A stretch of 64,000 nt of DNA, taken from contig CAWUEW020000003.1 in NCBI GenBank assembly GCA_963921255.3, forward strand, positions 1,550,001-1,614,000, written 5' to 3'. The position numbers and the translations under genes were made by a program. Below are positions 24,524 to 32,417 of this stretch, one piece after another; position 1 is the stretch's first letter, and every line of letters starts with the position of its first letter. A model generated the notes under the pieces. That model was not told the DNA's origin. It searched no databases and saw only the letters and a list, made by a program, of their open reading frames with translations. This stretch comes from JANSYL01 sp963921255 (lineage in GTDB: Bacteria; Pseudomonadota; Alphaproteobacteria; Rhodobacterales; Rhodobacteraceae).

Positions 24524-25489
24524 TTGGCGACCGTGGCGGTATCGGATGGTCTGGAGTCCGGGCCGGCGGGCAATCGGGTCCTGTCCCCCCGCCAAAAGGC
24601 CGCTGTGATCGTGCGCCTTCTGCTCAGTCAGGATGTGTCGCCAGGCCTTGATCGCCTGTCACCGGATCAACAAGGGGATCTCGCGCGGGCGCTGGCCTCG
24701 CTTGGTCCGGTTGACCGGGGCACCTTGCGCACCGTGATCCGGGATTTCACGCGCGCCCTGGACGACCTTGCCCTGACCACGCCGCCTGATCTGGCTGCGG
24801 CTGTGACCCTGCTTGAACCTCACATCTCGCCGCTGGCCCGTGACACTCTGAGGTCCAAGGCCGATGCGGGCGATGGCACCGACCCTTGGGCGCAGATCGG
24901 GCGCCTCCCGACAGACCGTTTGCACCCCCTTTTGCTGAGCGAAGGCGTGGAGGTTTGCGCCGTCCTGGTGTCGAAACTCGGGGTCAGCAAGGCGGCGGAG
25001 CTTCTGTCGGGCCTTCCGGGCGACCGGGCCAATATCATCGCACACGCCGTGCACCTGACCGCCACCGTCGCGCCCGAAACAGTCGACCAGATTGGCGCCC
25101 ATCTGCTGCGACGGTTGGATGCCGATCCCGTGTCCGCGTTCCTGTCCGGGCCGGTTGATCGCGTCAGTGCGATCCTGAACGCCGTCACATCGCAAGCCCG
25201 CGACGCCGTTCTGGATGGCTTGTCCCAACGGGATCAGGCCTTTGCCGACGACGTGCGCCGCGCCATCTTCACCTTCCAGCATATTCCCAAGCGCGTGGAT
25301 CCCGCCGATGTCCCGCGCATCTTGCGCCAGATCGACCCGGACCAGCTTGCGACGGCTTTGGCAGCGGGGATCAAGGCGCATCCCGTCGTGGTCGAATTCC
25401 TGCTCGAGAACATGTCCAAACGCCTGGCCGAGCAACTGCGCGATGAGGCCGAGGCCGGGGACATCCAGCTGATCCCGGCAGACAGCTGA
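24524..25489 (+). CDS. FliG-like flagellar motor switch protein, divergent orphan
   Basis: A 321-aa FliG homologue. The N-terminal part (SPRQKAAVIVRLLLSQ) and the C-terminal block AIFTFQHIPKRVDPADVPRILRQ followed by NMSKRLAEQLRDE match FliG. The middle domain lacks the usual EHPQ motif; the corresponding stretch reads LLLSEGVEVCAVLV. No flagellar gene is nearby. The start is probably TTG at 24524, eight bases after GGAGG; GTG at 24500 gives eight more residues. It could be a second motor protein or a repurposed one. Confidence 0.75.
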   Translation: MATVAVSDGLESGPAGNRVLSPRQKAAVIVRLLLSQDVSPGLDRLSPDQQGDLARALASLGPVDRGTLRTVIRDFTRALDDLALTTPPDLAAAVTLLEPHISPLARDTLRSKADAGDGTDPWAQIGRLPTDRLHPLLLSEGVEVCAVLVSKLGVSKAAELLSGLPGDRANIIAHAVHLTATVAPETVDQIGAHLLRRLDADPVSAFLSGPVDRVSAILNAVTSQARDAVLDGLSQRDQAFADDVRRAIFTFQHIPKRVDPADVPRILRQIDPDQLATALAAGIKAHPVVVEFLLENMSKRLAEQLRDEAEAGDIQLIPADS

Positions 25490-25510
25490 CGACGTGATCC
25501 GACGCTATGT

Positions 25511-26473
25511 TCAGTGCCCGGTCGACCCATTCGACAGCCCGACCGCCTTCAGCGCAGGGGTAATGACGCGTTGGGCAAGGGGCATGATCAGCGTGCCGAT
25601 GATCACGCCGAACCCACCAAACAAGGCCACCTCGGCCAGCCATTCAAAGAAGCCGCCCACCGGCGAAAACGCGTGCGCGATCTCTTCGATCACGTGCTCT
25701 AGGCCCGGCCATCCCATTTGCGCCAGTCCATGCACGATGATCTGACCACCAACCCACAGCATCGCGGCGGTGCCGACAATCACAAGAAGCCACATGAAAC
25801 TGGGCATCCCTTGGACGATGGCACGCCCGACGGCCCGCCCCGCTTCGGTCCGGGCTTCCGCCGCCATGTGCAGCCCGATGTCGTCGGCCTTCACGATCAA
25901 GGCAACGGCCCCATACACAAGGGCCGTGATCCCGATCGCGACAACGACCAAAGCGGCAGCTTCGAACATGATCGAGTCGGTGTCGAGCGCGGACAGGGCA
26001 ATGGTCATGATCTCGGCGGAGAGGATGAAATCCGTCTTGATCGCGCCCCGCACCTTTTGCTCTTCGAGATGCGCTGCATCGTGCACCTTTTCGTCAAGCG
26101 GGCGGTGGTAATCCGCAGGCGGGTTCAGCCAATGCCAGACCTTCTCGGCCCCCTCATAACAGAGATACCCGCCGCCAAGCATGAGGAGTGGCGCAATGGC
26201 CCACGGCGCAAATGCCGACAAAAGCAATGCAACCGGGAGGAGAATCACCAATTTGTTGAAGATGGACCCGCGCGCGATCTTCCAGACGATCGGCAGTTCC
26301 CGCTCGGCCGAGAAGCCATGGACGTATTTCGGTGTAACGGCGGCATCATCAATAACGGCGCCCGCCGCTTTCGCGCCCGCCTTCGATGCCTGTCCGATCA
26401 CATCGTCAATCTGCGTCGCGGCCACCTTTGCGATGGCTGCAACATCGTCCAACAGTGCCAACAGTCCGCTCAT
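25511..26473 (-). CDS. DUF808 family inner-membrane protein
   Basis: A 320-aa membrane protein with a soluble N-terminal segment (MSGLLALLDDVAAIAKVAAT) followed by about eight helices. The stretches KYVHGFSAERELPIVW and GAIKTDFILSAEIMTIAL are hallmarks of DUF808 (YedI-like). Its function is unknown. The start at 26473 has AGAGGATCGGGGC upstream; a longer ORF to 26593 enters the gap1 promoter. The gene is convergent with the FliG-like gene and divergent from gap1. Confidence 0.9.
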   Translation of the reverse strand: MSGLLALLDDVAAIAKVAATQIDDVIGQASKAGAKAAGAVIDDAAVTPKYVHGFSAERELPIVWKIARGSIFNKLVILLPVALLLSAFAPWAIAPLLMLGGGYLCYEGAEKVWHWLNPPADYHRPLDEKVHDAAHLEEQKVRGAIKTDFILSAEIMTIALSALDTDSIMFEAAALVVVAIGITALVYGAVALIVKADDIGLHMAAEARTEAGRAVGRAIVQGMPSFMWLLVIVGTAAMLWVGGQIIVHGLAQMGWPGLEHVIEEIAHAFSPVGGFFEWLAEVALFGGFGVIIGTLIMPLAQRVITPALKAVGLSNGSTGH

Positions 26474-26548
26474 GCCCCGATCCTCTCGCGCGCTTTCGCA
26501 CCACGTTACCCGGGCACAAATTGATGACAAGTGTGTCGGGCCGGGAAT

Positions 26549-26562
26549 TGTTAGCGCAATCA
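26549..26562. promoter_or_regulatory. Imperfect LacI-type operator upstream of gap1
   Basis: TGTTAGCGCAATCA resembles TGTTANCGNTAACA in its left half and centre; the right half is degenerate. Its first base lies 30 bp, about three helical turns, from that of the better site at 26579. Confidence 0.4.
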
Positions 26563-26578
26563 AGTGGCAATTTCGTAT

Positions 26579-26592
26579 AGTTAACGCTAACA
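26579..26592. promoter_or_regulatory. LacI-type operator upstream of gap1
   Basis: AGTTAACGCTAACA is a near-palindrome with one mismatch to TGTTANCGNTAACA, which matches fully upstream of gap2. It lies 90 bases before the gap1 start. The motif resembles what I recall for LacI-family central-carbon regulators of the CceR/PckR type in alphaproteobacteria; the regulator is not in this window. Confidence 0.6.
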
Positions 26593-26682
26593 CATTGGCA
26601 TATCACGGTTTTCAGGTTTGCATCCAACGGCATGCCGCCCCTATAGACACCCAAGTTCAAACGAATCTTCGGAGTGTGCGGA

Positions 26683-27687
26683 ATGACCATCAGACTTGGG
26701 ATCAACGGGTTTGGCCGGATCGGTCGCTGCACCTTGGCGCATATCGCGGAAGCAGGCCGCAACGATGTTGAGGTCGTGAAGATCAACGCGACCGGCCCCA
26801 TCGAAACCAACGCTCATCTGCTGCGCTACGACAGTGTCCACGGTCGGTTCCCCGGCGATGTGCGCGTGTCCGGGGATACCATGGATCTCGGGCGCGGTCC
26901 GATGAAGGTGTTTTCGACTTACGACCCGCAGGACCTCGACTGGGAGGGCTGCGACGTCGTCCTCGAATGCACCGGCAAATTCAACGAGCGCGCGAAAGCG
27001 GCCGTCCACCTGGATCGCGGTGCGAAGAAGGTTTTGGTCTCGGCGCCGGCCAAGAACGCCGACAAGACCATCGTCTACGGTGTGAACCATCGCGAGCTTC
27101 TGGACCAACACGAAGTGGTTTCGAATGGTTCCTGCACCACGAACTGCCTGGCCCCGCTCGCCAAGGTGCTGAACGATGCCATCGGCATTGAGCGTGGCAT
27201 CATGACGACGATCCACAGCTACACCGGCGACCAGCCGACCCTGGACCGTCGCCACAAGGACCTGTACCGCGCCCGTGCGGCCGCCATGGCCATGATCCCG
27301 ACCTCGACCGGGGCCGCCAAAGCGCTGAAGGAGGTTCTGCCGGAACTGGAAGGGCGCCTCGACGGAACGGCCCTGCGTGTTCCGACCCCGAACGTATCCG
27401 CGGTCGATCTGACCTTCGAAGCCGGGAAAGACGTGAGCGTCGAGGACGTGAACGCAATCGTCGCCGAGGCCGCCGCCGGTCACATGGGTGCGGTCCTGGC
27501 CTATGACAATGAGCCCAAGGTCTCGATCGACTTCAATCACACGACGCATTCGTCGATCTTTGCGCCCGACCAGACCAAGGTTGTTGGCGGACGGACCGTG
27601 CGTGTTCTGGCATGGTATGACAACGAATGGGGCTTCTCGGCGCGCATGGCCGATGTGTCGGCCGCCATGGGCCGCTTACTGCATTAA
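26683..27687 (+). CDS. gap: Glyceraldehyde-3-phosphate dehydrogenase, copy 1 (GapB-like cofactor site)
   Basis: A 334-aa phosphorylating GAPDH. GINGFGRIGR is the nucleotide-binding motif; Cys151 (SCTTNC) and His178 are the catalytic pair. The residue after Asn35 is Ala36, where NAD-specific enzymes have Asp and GapB-type enzymes have Ala, and Arg-Arg at 189-190 replaces the usual hydrophobic pair near the adenosine ribose. Both changes are consistent with use of NADP, and so with gluconeogenesis, but this is inference. The ATG at 26683 has GGAG eight bases upstream. LacI-type operators precede it. Confidence 0.96.
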   Translation: MTIRLGINGFGRIGRCTLAHIAEAGRNDVEVVKINATGPIETNAHLLRYDSVHGRFPGDVRVSGDTMDLGRGPMKVFSTYDPQDLDWEGCDVVLECTGKFNERAKAAVHLDRGAKKVLVSAPAKNADKTIVYGVNHRELLDQHEVVSNGSCTTNCLAPLAKVLNDAIGIERGIMTTIHSYTGDQPTLDRRHKDLYRARAAAMAMIPTSTGAAKALKEVLPELEGRLDGTALRVPTPNVSAVDLTFEAGKDVSVEDVNAIVAEAAAGHMGAVLAYDNEPKVSIDFNHTTHSSIFAPDQTKVVGGRTVRVLAWYDNEWGFSARMADVSAAMGRLLH

Positions 27688-27760
27688 TCCGACAGGGTTC
27701 TTCCCCAATTCACACCGGTGTGGCAGGGTCCGCCCCGGACCAATGGGCAGGGCGACGCGG

Positions 27761-27904
27761 ATGAACACGGCATCTTCGATCTTTTTGGCGGGATTGATTT
27801 TCGCGTTCCTGATCGTCGATGCCATTTTCTTTGACTGGTCTCTGAGCCTGTTCCTGGGACAGCGGTTTGCCGGCCTTTTGTCCTGGGCGGCATTCTGGCG
27901 CTGA
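27761..27904 (+). CDS. Small membrane protein between gap1 and gap2 (47 aa)
   Basis: A 47-aa protein with one long hydrophobic helix (SSIFLAGLIFAFLIVDAIFF) and a second, shorter amphipathic stretch ending WAAFWR. AGGGCG lies just before the ATG at 27761. It sits 73 bases after gap1 and 50 bases before the gap2 operator. Small membrane proteins of this sort are often missed in annotation. Function unknown; it may be read through from gap1. Confidence 0.6.
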   Translation: MNTASSIFLAGLIFAFLIVDAIFFDWSLSLFLGQRFAGLLSWAAFWR

Positions 27905-27954
27905 CGCCGGGCGCCTTAGGGGTTCCCTTCGTCTGCCCGTCCGACTACAAGCAT

Positions 27955-27974
27955 CAATGTTACCGCTAACATTG
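27955..27974. promoter_or_regulatory. Perfect LacI-type operator upstream of gap2
   Basis: CAATGTTA (27955-27962) and TAACATTG (27967-27974) are perfect 8-base inverted arms around CCGC. The core 27958-27971 matches TGTTANCGNTAACA exactly. It lies 90 bases before the gap2 start, the same distance as the gap1 site at 26579 to its gene. Confidence 0.7.
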
Positions 27975-28063
27975 TCAGGGTGGGCAAATCCTGTTGGGGA
28001 TTGCGCCACACCGTGGCAGGCTTTGGGCACGATCCCATCGGACCGCTTTATTTGGAGGACGAC

Positions 28064-29065
28064 ATGGCCGTCAAAGTTGCCATCAACGGGTTTGGACGTA
28101 TCGGGCGCAATGTGTTGCGTGCCATCATCGAACAAGGACGTACGGATATCGAGGTTGTGGCGATCAACGATCTCGGGCCCGTCGAAACCAACGCACACCT
28201 GTTGCGCTTCGACAGTGTGCACGGCCGGTTTCCGGCAGAGGTCACCACGACGGCCGACAGCATCGACGTCGGCCGCGGCCCCATCGCGGTCACCGCGATC
28301 CGCAACCCGGCAGAGTTGCCCTGGGGCGACGTCGACATCGTGATGGAATGCACGGGCATCTTCAAAGGCGACAAAGCCTTGGTGCACTTGGAAAATGGCG
28401 CCAGCCGCGTTCTGGTCTCGGCCCCATCCTCGGGCGCAGACAAGACTATCGTTTACGGGGTCAACCACGACAGCCTGACCTCGGATGACGTGCATGTCTC
28501 GAACGCCTCCTGCACGACCAACTGCCTGGCGCCTGCGGCCCATGTCATCAACCAGGCCGTCGGGATCAAGCGCGGTTTCATGACCACGATCCACAGCTAC
28601 ACCGGCGACCAGCCGACGCTCGATACCATGCACTCCGATCTCTATCGCGCCCGCGCGGCGGCGATGTCGATGATCCCGACCTCAACCGGGGCCGCCAAGG
28701 CGGTCGGACTGGTTCTGCCGGAACTGAATGGGAAGCTCGACGGTGTGGCTGTGCGCGTGCCTACACCGAACGTGTCGGTTGTCGACCTGACCTTCGAGAC
28801 CGAACGCGACACCACGCCCGAAGAAATCAACGCCGCGATCCACGCTGCCGCGTCCGATGGTCCGTTGAAGGGCATTCTGGGGGTGACAGACGACAAACTG
28901 GTGTCGATGGATTTCAACCATGACCCGCATTCGTCGATCTTTGCGACCGACCAGACCAAGGTGATGGACGGAAACATGTGCCGCATCCTGACATGGTACG
29001 ACAACGAGTGGGGCTTCTCCTGCCGGATGTCCGACACCGCGGTCGAGATGGCCAAGCACCTCTGA
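28064..29065 (+). CDS. gap: Glyceraldehyde-3-phosphate dehydrogenase, copy 2 (NAD-type)
   Basis: A 333-aa GAPDH, a close paralogue of copy 1. Catalytic residues are Cys150 (SCTTNC) and His177. The cofactor position keeps Asp36 (INDLGPVE), as in NAD-dependent glycolytic enzymes, and Thr-Met stands at 188-189. TTTGGAGGAC precedes the ATG at 28064. The gene has its own perfect LacI-type operator and is followed by pgk and fda, giving a lower-glycolysis block. Confidence 0.97.
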   Translation: MAVKVAINGFGRIGRNVLRAIIEQGRTDIEVVAINDLGPVETNAHLLRFDSVHGRFPAEVTTTADSIDVGRGPIAVTAIRNPAELPWGDVDIVMECTGIFKGDKALVHLENGASRVLVSAPSSGADKTIVYGVNHDSLTSDDVHVSNASCTTNCLAPAAHVINQAVGIKRGFMTTIHSYTGDQPTLDTMHSDLYRARAAAMSMIPTSTGAAKAVGLVLPELNGKLDGVAVRVPTPNVSVVDLTFETERDTTPEEINAAIHAAASDGPLKGILGVTDDKLVSMDFNHDPHSSIFATDQTKVMDGNMCRILTWYDNEWGFSCRMSDTAVEMAKHL

Positions 29066-29085
29066 TCGCCAAAACCCAACGGCGC

Positions 29086-29121
29086 GGGCGCGCAGCAGGT
29101 CCATAGGACGCAGGCGCGCCC
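29086..29121 (+). other. Nested hairpin between gap2 and pgk
   Basis: GGGCGCGC (29086-29093) pairs with GCGCGCCC (29114-29121); inside, GTCC (29099-29102) pairs with GGAC (29106-29109). It starts 20 bases after the gap2 stop. With no T-tract it is more likely an mRNA-processing or stability element, or an attenuating hairpin, than a strong terminator. Confidence 0.4.
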
Positions 29122-29181
29122 CGCTGGCAGCCCACCCTTTCCGTGATACACCCGGCCCAGGATCTTTTGGGAGGTGCCCCG

Positions 29182-30363
29182 ATGACTTGGAAAACGCTCG
29201 ACGACATGGATCCTGCCGGCAAGATCGTCCTGACCCGCGTCGATATCAACGTCCCGGTTCAGGACGGCGTGGTCACCGATGACACACGCATCCAGCGCAT
29301 TATCCCAACCCTCCGCGATATCCTGAGCAAGGGCGGTCTGCCCGTCATGCTGGCCCATTTCGGACGTCCAAAAGGGAAAGTCGTGCCGGAAATGTCGTTG
29401 CGGATCACCCTGCCCGCCCTAGAGGCGGCCCTTGGCGCTGCCGTCACCTTCGTGGAGCGCCCGGACCGCACCGCGCTTGAGGCGCTGCCCGCGGGATCCG
29501 TCGTGTTGGTGGAGAACACCCGATTTGCCGCGATGGAGGAAGCCAACGACCCTCAGATGGCACAATTCCTCGCCTCGCTCGGCGATGTCTACTGCAATGA
29601 CGCCTTCTCGGCCGCACATCGGGCCCATGCTTCGACCGAAGGTGTGGCGCGTCTTCTGCCCGCCTGCGCGGGTCGCCTGATGCAGGCCGAGCTGTCCGCG
29701 CTCGAAGCCGCGCTTGGCACGCCGAAGCGTCCCGTGATCGCGGTTGTGGGTGGGGCAAAGGTGTCCACCAAGCTCGATCTTTTGTCGAACCTCATCGAGA
29801 AGGTCGACATGTTGGTGATTGGTGGCGGCATGGCCAACACCTTCCTTGCGGCACAAGGCATCGACGTAGGCAAATCCCTGTGCGAACACGATCTGGCCGA
29901 CACCGCACGCGAGATCATGGCCAAGGCGCGTGCACAGGCGTGCGAGATCCTCTTGCCAACGGACGTTGTGATCGCGCGGGAGTTCAAGGAAGGCGCCGCG
30001 AACGAAACCGTCCCTGCCACAGCCGTGCCGTCGGATGCGATGATCCTGGATGCCGGTCCGGACAGTGTGGCGACCATCCTTGCGGCATTTGATACTGCGG
30101 AAACGTTGATCTGGAATGGCCCGCTCGGCGCGTTTGAAATCGCACCGTTCGACGCCGCCACCAACGCCGCCGCGGCCGCGGCCGCCGAAAAGACGGCCGC
30201 AGGCACCCTGATTTCCGTCGCAGGCGGCGGCGATACGGTCGCCGCTCTCAATAAGGCCGGCGCGGCAGATCGCTTTACCTACATTTCGACGGCCGGTGGG
30301 GCGTTCCTGGAATGGATGGAAGGCAAAACCCTGCCCGGTGTCGCCGCATTGGAGCAATCCTGA
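29182..30363 (+). CDS. pgk: Phosphoglycerate kinase
   Basis: A 393-aa enzyme making ATP and 3-phosphoglycerate from 1,3-bisphosphoglycerate. It has RVDINVPVQDG and AHFGRPKG in the N-domain, the conserved GGAKVSTKLDLL, and the C-terminal SVAGGGDTVAALNKAG with the closing STAGGAFLEW. GGGAGGTG precedes the ATG at 29182. It sits 116 bases after gap2, separated by a hairpin, and 102 bases before fda. Confidence 0.98.
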   Translation: MTWKTLDDMDPAGKIVLTRVDINVPVQDGVVTDDTRIQRIIPTLRDILSKGGLPVMLAHFGRPKGKVVPEMSLRITLPALEAALGAAVTFVERPDRTALEALPAGSVVLVENTRFAAMEEANDPQMAQFLASLGDVYCNDAFSAAHRAHASTEGVARLLPACAGRLMQAELSALEAALGTPKRPVIAVVGGAKVSTKLDLLSNLIEKVDMLVIGGGMANTFLAAQGIDVGKSLCEHDLADTAREIMAKARAQACEILLPTDVVIAREFKEGAANETVPATAVPSDAMILDAGPDSVATILAAFDTAETLIWNGPLGAFEIAPFDAATNAAAAAAAEKTAAGTLISVAGGGDTVAALNKAGAADRFTYISTAGGAFLEWMEGKTLPGVAALEQS

Positions 30364-30410
30364 GAAAAAGAGCGCGGCGCACGGTCCCTGTTACCGCCAC
30401 CATCATGGAC

Positions 30411-30452
30411 AGACCGGGACGCGGTTTCTACAAATCGGGCACATCCCGGTCT
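30411..30452 (+). other. Inverted repeat in the fda leader
   Basis: AGACCGGGA (30411-30419) pairs with TCCCGGTCT (30444-30452) around a 24-base loop. The ribosome binding site AGGAG begins two bases after the stem (30454), so folding could affect translation of fda, or the repeat could mark an mRNA end between pgk and fda. Confidence 0.45.
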
Positions 30453-30465
30453 CAGGAGCCCCATT

Positions 30466-31356
30466 ATGTCGAACCCCGCCCAAACTGCGCAAATGACCTC
30501 TGGCCAGGGCTTTATCGCCGCCCTGGATCAATCGGGCGGCTCGACGCCCAAGGCACTGCGCCTCTATGGCGTGCCGGAAGACGCTTACAGTTCTGACGCC
30601 GAGATGTTCGACCTTATCCACGGGATGCGCACGCGGATCGCGCAGGCCCCGGCCTTTACCGGCGACAAGGTCATTGGCGCGATCCTCTTTGAAATGACCA
30701 TGGATCGCGAGATCGGCGGCAAACCCTCCGCGGCCTATCTTTGGGAAGAGCGCGGCGTTGTGCCGTTTCTCAAGATCGACAAGGGACTTGAGGACGCCAG
30801 CGACGGCGTGAAGCTCATGAAGCCGATCCCGGGCCTCGATGACCTCCTGGACCGGGCTGTCGCCCATGGGATCTTCGGCACCAAGGAACGCTCGGTCATT
30901 GATGCAGCCAATCCCGACGGGATCGCCGCGATCGTCGCACAGCAGTTTGACCTCGGCGCCCAGGTTCTCGCCAAGGGACTGATGCCGATCCTGGAACCGG
31001 AAGTGACGATCTCAATCCCCGACAAGGCCGAGGCCGAAGCCATCTTGCTGGACGAGATCACCAAGGGCCTTGATGCCCTGCCCGAGGGACAACAGGTCAT
31101 GCTGAAGCTGACCCTGCCCACTGACGCAAACCATTACGCGCCTTTGATTGCGCATCCCAAGGTGATGCGCGTCGTGGCCCTGTCCGGTGGCTACAGCCGC
31201 GATGATGCGAACGCGAAACTGTCGGAAAACAAGGGCATGATCGCCAGCTTCAGCCGTGCCTTGACCGAGGGGTTGAGCGCCGATCAGGCCGATGACGCGT
31301 TCAACACCACGATCGCAGCCACCATCGACAGCATCTACCAAGCATCCATCACCTGA
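30466..31356 (+). CDS. fda: Class I fructose-bisphosphate aldolase (Fda type)
   Basis: A 296-aa Schiff-base aldolase like the staphylococcal Fda. It starts with the family motif GFIAALDQSGGSTPKAL, and the Schiff-base lysine is Lys214 in VMLKLTLP. It cleaves fructose 1,6-bisphosphate to the triose phosphates used by the two GAPDH enzymes upstream. CAGGAG precedes the ATG at 30466. It is the last gene of the glycolytic block and is followed by the ligase-associated exonuclease after 41 bases. Confidence 0.95.
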   Translation: MSNPAQTAQMTSGQGFIAALDQSGGSTPKALRLYGVPEDAYSSDAEMFDLIHGMRTRIAQAPAFTGDKVIGAILFEMTMDREIGGKPSAAYLWEERGVVPFLKIDKGLEDASDGVKLMKPIPGLDDLLDRAVAHGIFGTKERSVIDAANPDGIAAIVAQQFDLGAQVLAKGLMPILEPEVTISIPDKAEAEAILLDEITKGLDALPEGQQVMLKLTLPTDANHYAPLIAHPKVMRVVALSGGYSRDDANAKLSENKGMIASFSRALTEGLSADQADDAFNTTIAATIDSIYQASIT

Positions 31357-31397
31357 ACCGGTCGCCATGGGACGGCGTGTGCCCTATCTTGGCCGGT

Positions 31398-32417
31398 ATG
31401 GTTCTGGAATTCCGAGAAGCAGGCATCTACTGCCCCGCGGCTGACGCGTATATCGACCCCTGGCGCCCGGTCGAGCGGGCCCTGATCACCCACGGGCATT
31501 CGGACCACGCGCGGTGGGGGCACAGGCATTACATGTGTACCGAGGCCGCAGCGCCCGTCATCCGCCACCGCCTGGGCGACGTGGCGATCCAGACGACCAC
31601 GTATGGCGCCCGGCACAAGATCGGGGATGCAACCATCAGCTTTCATCCCGCCGGCCATGTGCCGGGATCCGCGCAAATCCGGGTTGAGGTGGGCGGAGAG
31701 GTTTGGGTCGCGTCCGGCGACTACAAGACTGTCGATGACGGCCTCAGCGAGGCGTTCGAACCGGTCCGCTGTCACAGCTTCATCACCGAATCCACCTTTG
31801 GCCTGCCCATTTATGCGTGGCCCGATCAGGCCACTCTGGCCCGCGACCTGAACACGTGGTGGGCGGAAACAGCGGCACAGGGCCAGACTGCCATTCTTGG
31901 CGTGTACGCCTTGGGCAAAGCACAGCGCATCCTTCGGCTTCTGGATCCCACCATTGGCCCGATCCTGACCCATGGGGCCGTGGAGGCGACGAACGCGGTC
32001 CTGCGCGGACAAGGGATTTCTCTGCCCGACACGGTGCCGGTGACCGCCGATACGGATCGCAAGGCCTATCCCGGCGCTATGGTTCTGGCGCCACCGTCTG
32101 CCCTGGGGTCGGCCTGGGCGCGCAAGTTCGGCCCCCAATCCACCGGGTTTGCCTCGGGCTGGATGCGGCTGCGGGGGGTGCGCCGGCGTCGGGCCGCCGA
32201 TCGCGGCTTCGTGGTGTCCGATCACGCGGACTGGACCGGGTTGAACAGCGCAATCGCGGCCACGGGGGCCGAGCGGGTGTTTGTCACCCACGGATACACA
32301 GCCCAGTTTTCGCAATGGCTGGCCGAGCAAGGCTATGACGCGGGTATCGTCGAGACCGAGTTCGGCGGCGAAACGCTGGACGAGCCCGAAGACGCGGCAA
32401 CCGAGGCCCCAACATGA
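31398..32417 (+). CDS. Ligase-associated DNA exonuclease (metallo-beta-lactamase fold)
   Basis: A 339-aa nuclease of the TIGR04122 family. The metal-binding motif HGHSDH is at residues 32-37, followed by HPAGHVPGSAQ and a late VSDHADW, as in beta-CASP-like nucleases. The start at 31398 drops a short N-terminal extension. It belongs with an ATP-dependent DNA ligase found two genes downstream; the set is known from several bacteria as a repair system that usually includes a helicase and a phosphoesterase. The stop overlaps the next start (ATGA). Confidence 0.92.
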   Translation: MVLEFREAGIYCPAADAYIDPWRPVERALITHGHSDHARWGHRHYMCTEAAAPVIRHRLGDVAIQTTTYGARHKIGDATISFHPAGHVPGSAQIRVEVGGEVWVASGDYKTVDDGLSEAFEPVRCHSFITESTFGLPIYAWPDQATLARDLNTWWAETAAQGQTAILGVYALGKAQRILRLLDPTIGPILTHGAVEATNAVLRGQGISLPDTVPVTADTDRKAYPGAMVLAPPSALGSAWARKFGPQSTGFASGWMRLRGVRRRRAADRGFVVSDHADWTGLNSAIAATGAERVFVTHGYTAQFSQWLAEQGYDAGIVETEFGGETLDEPEDAATEAPT

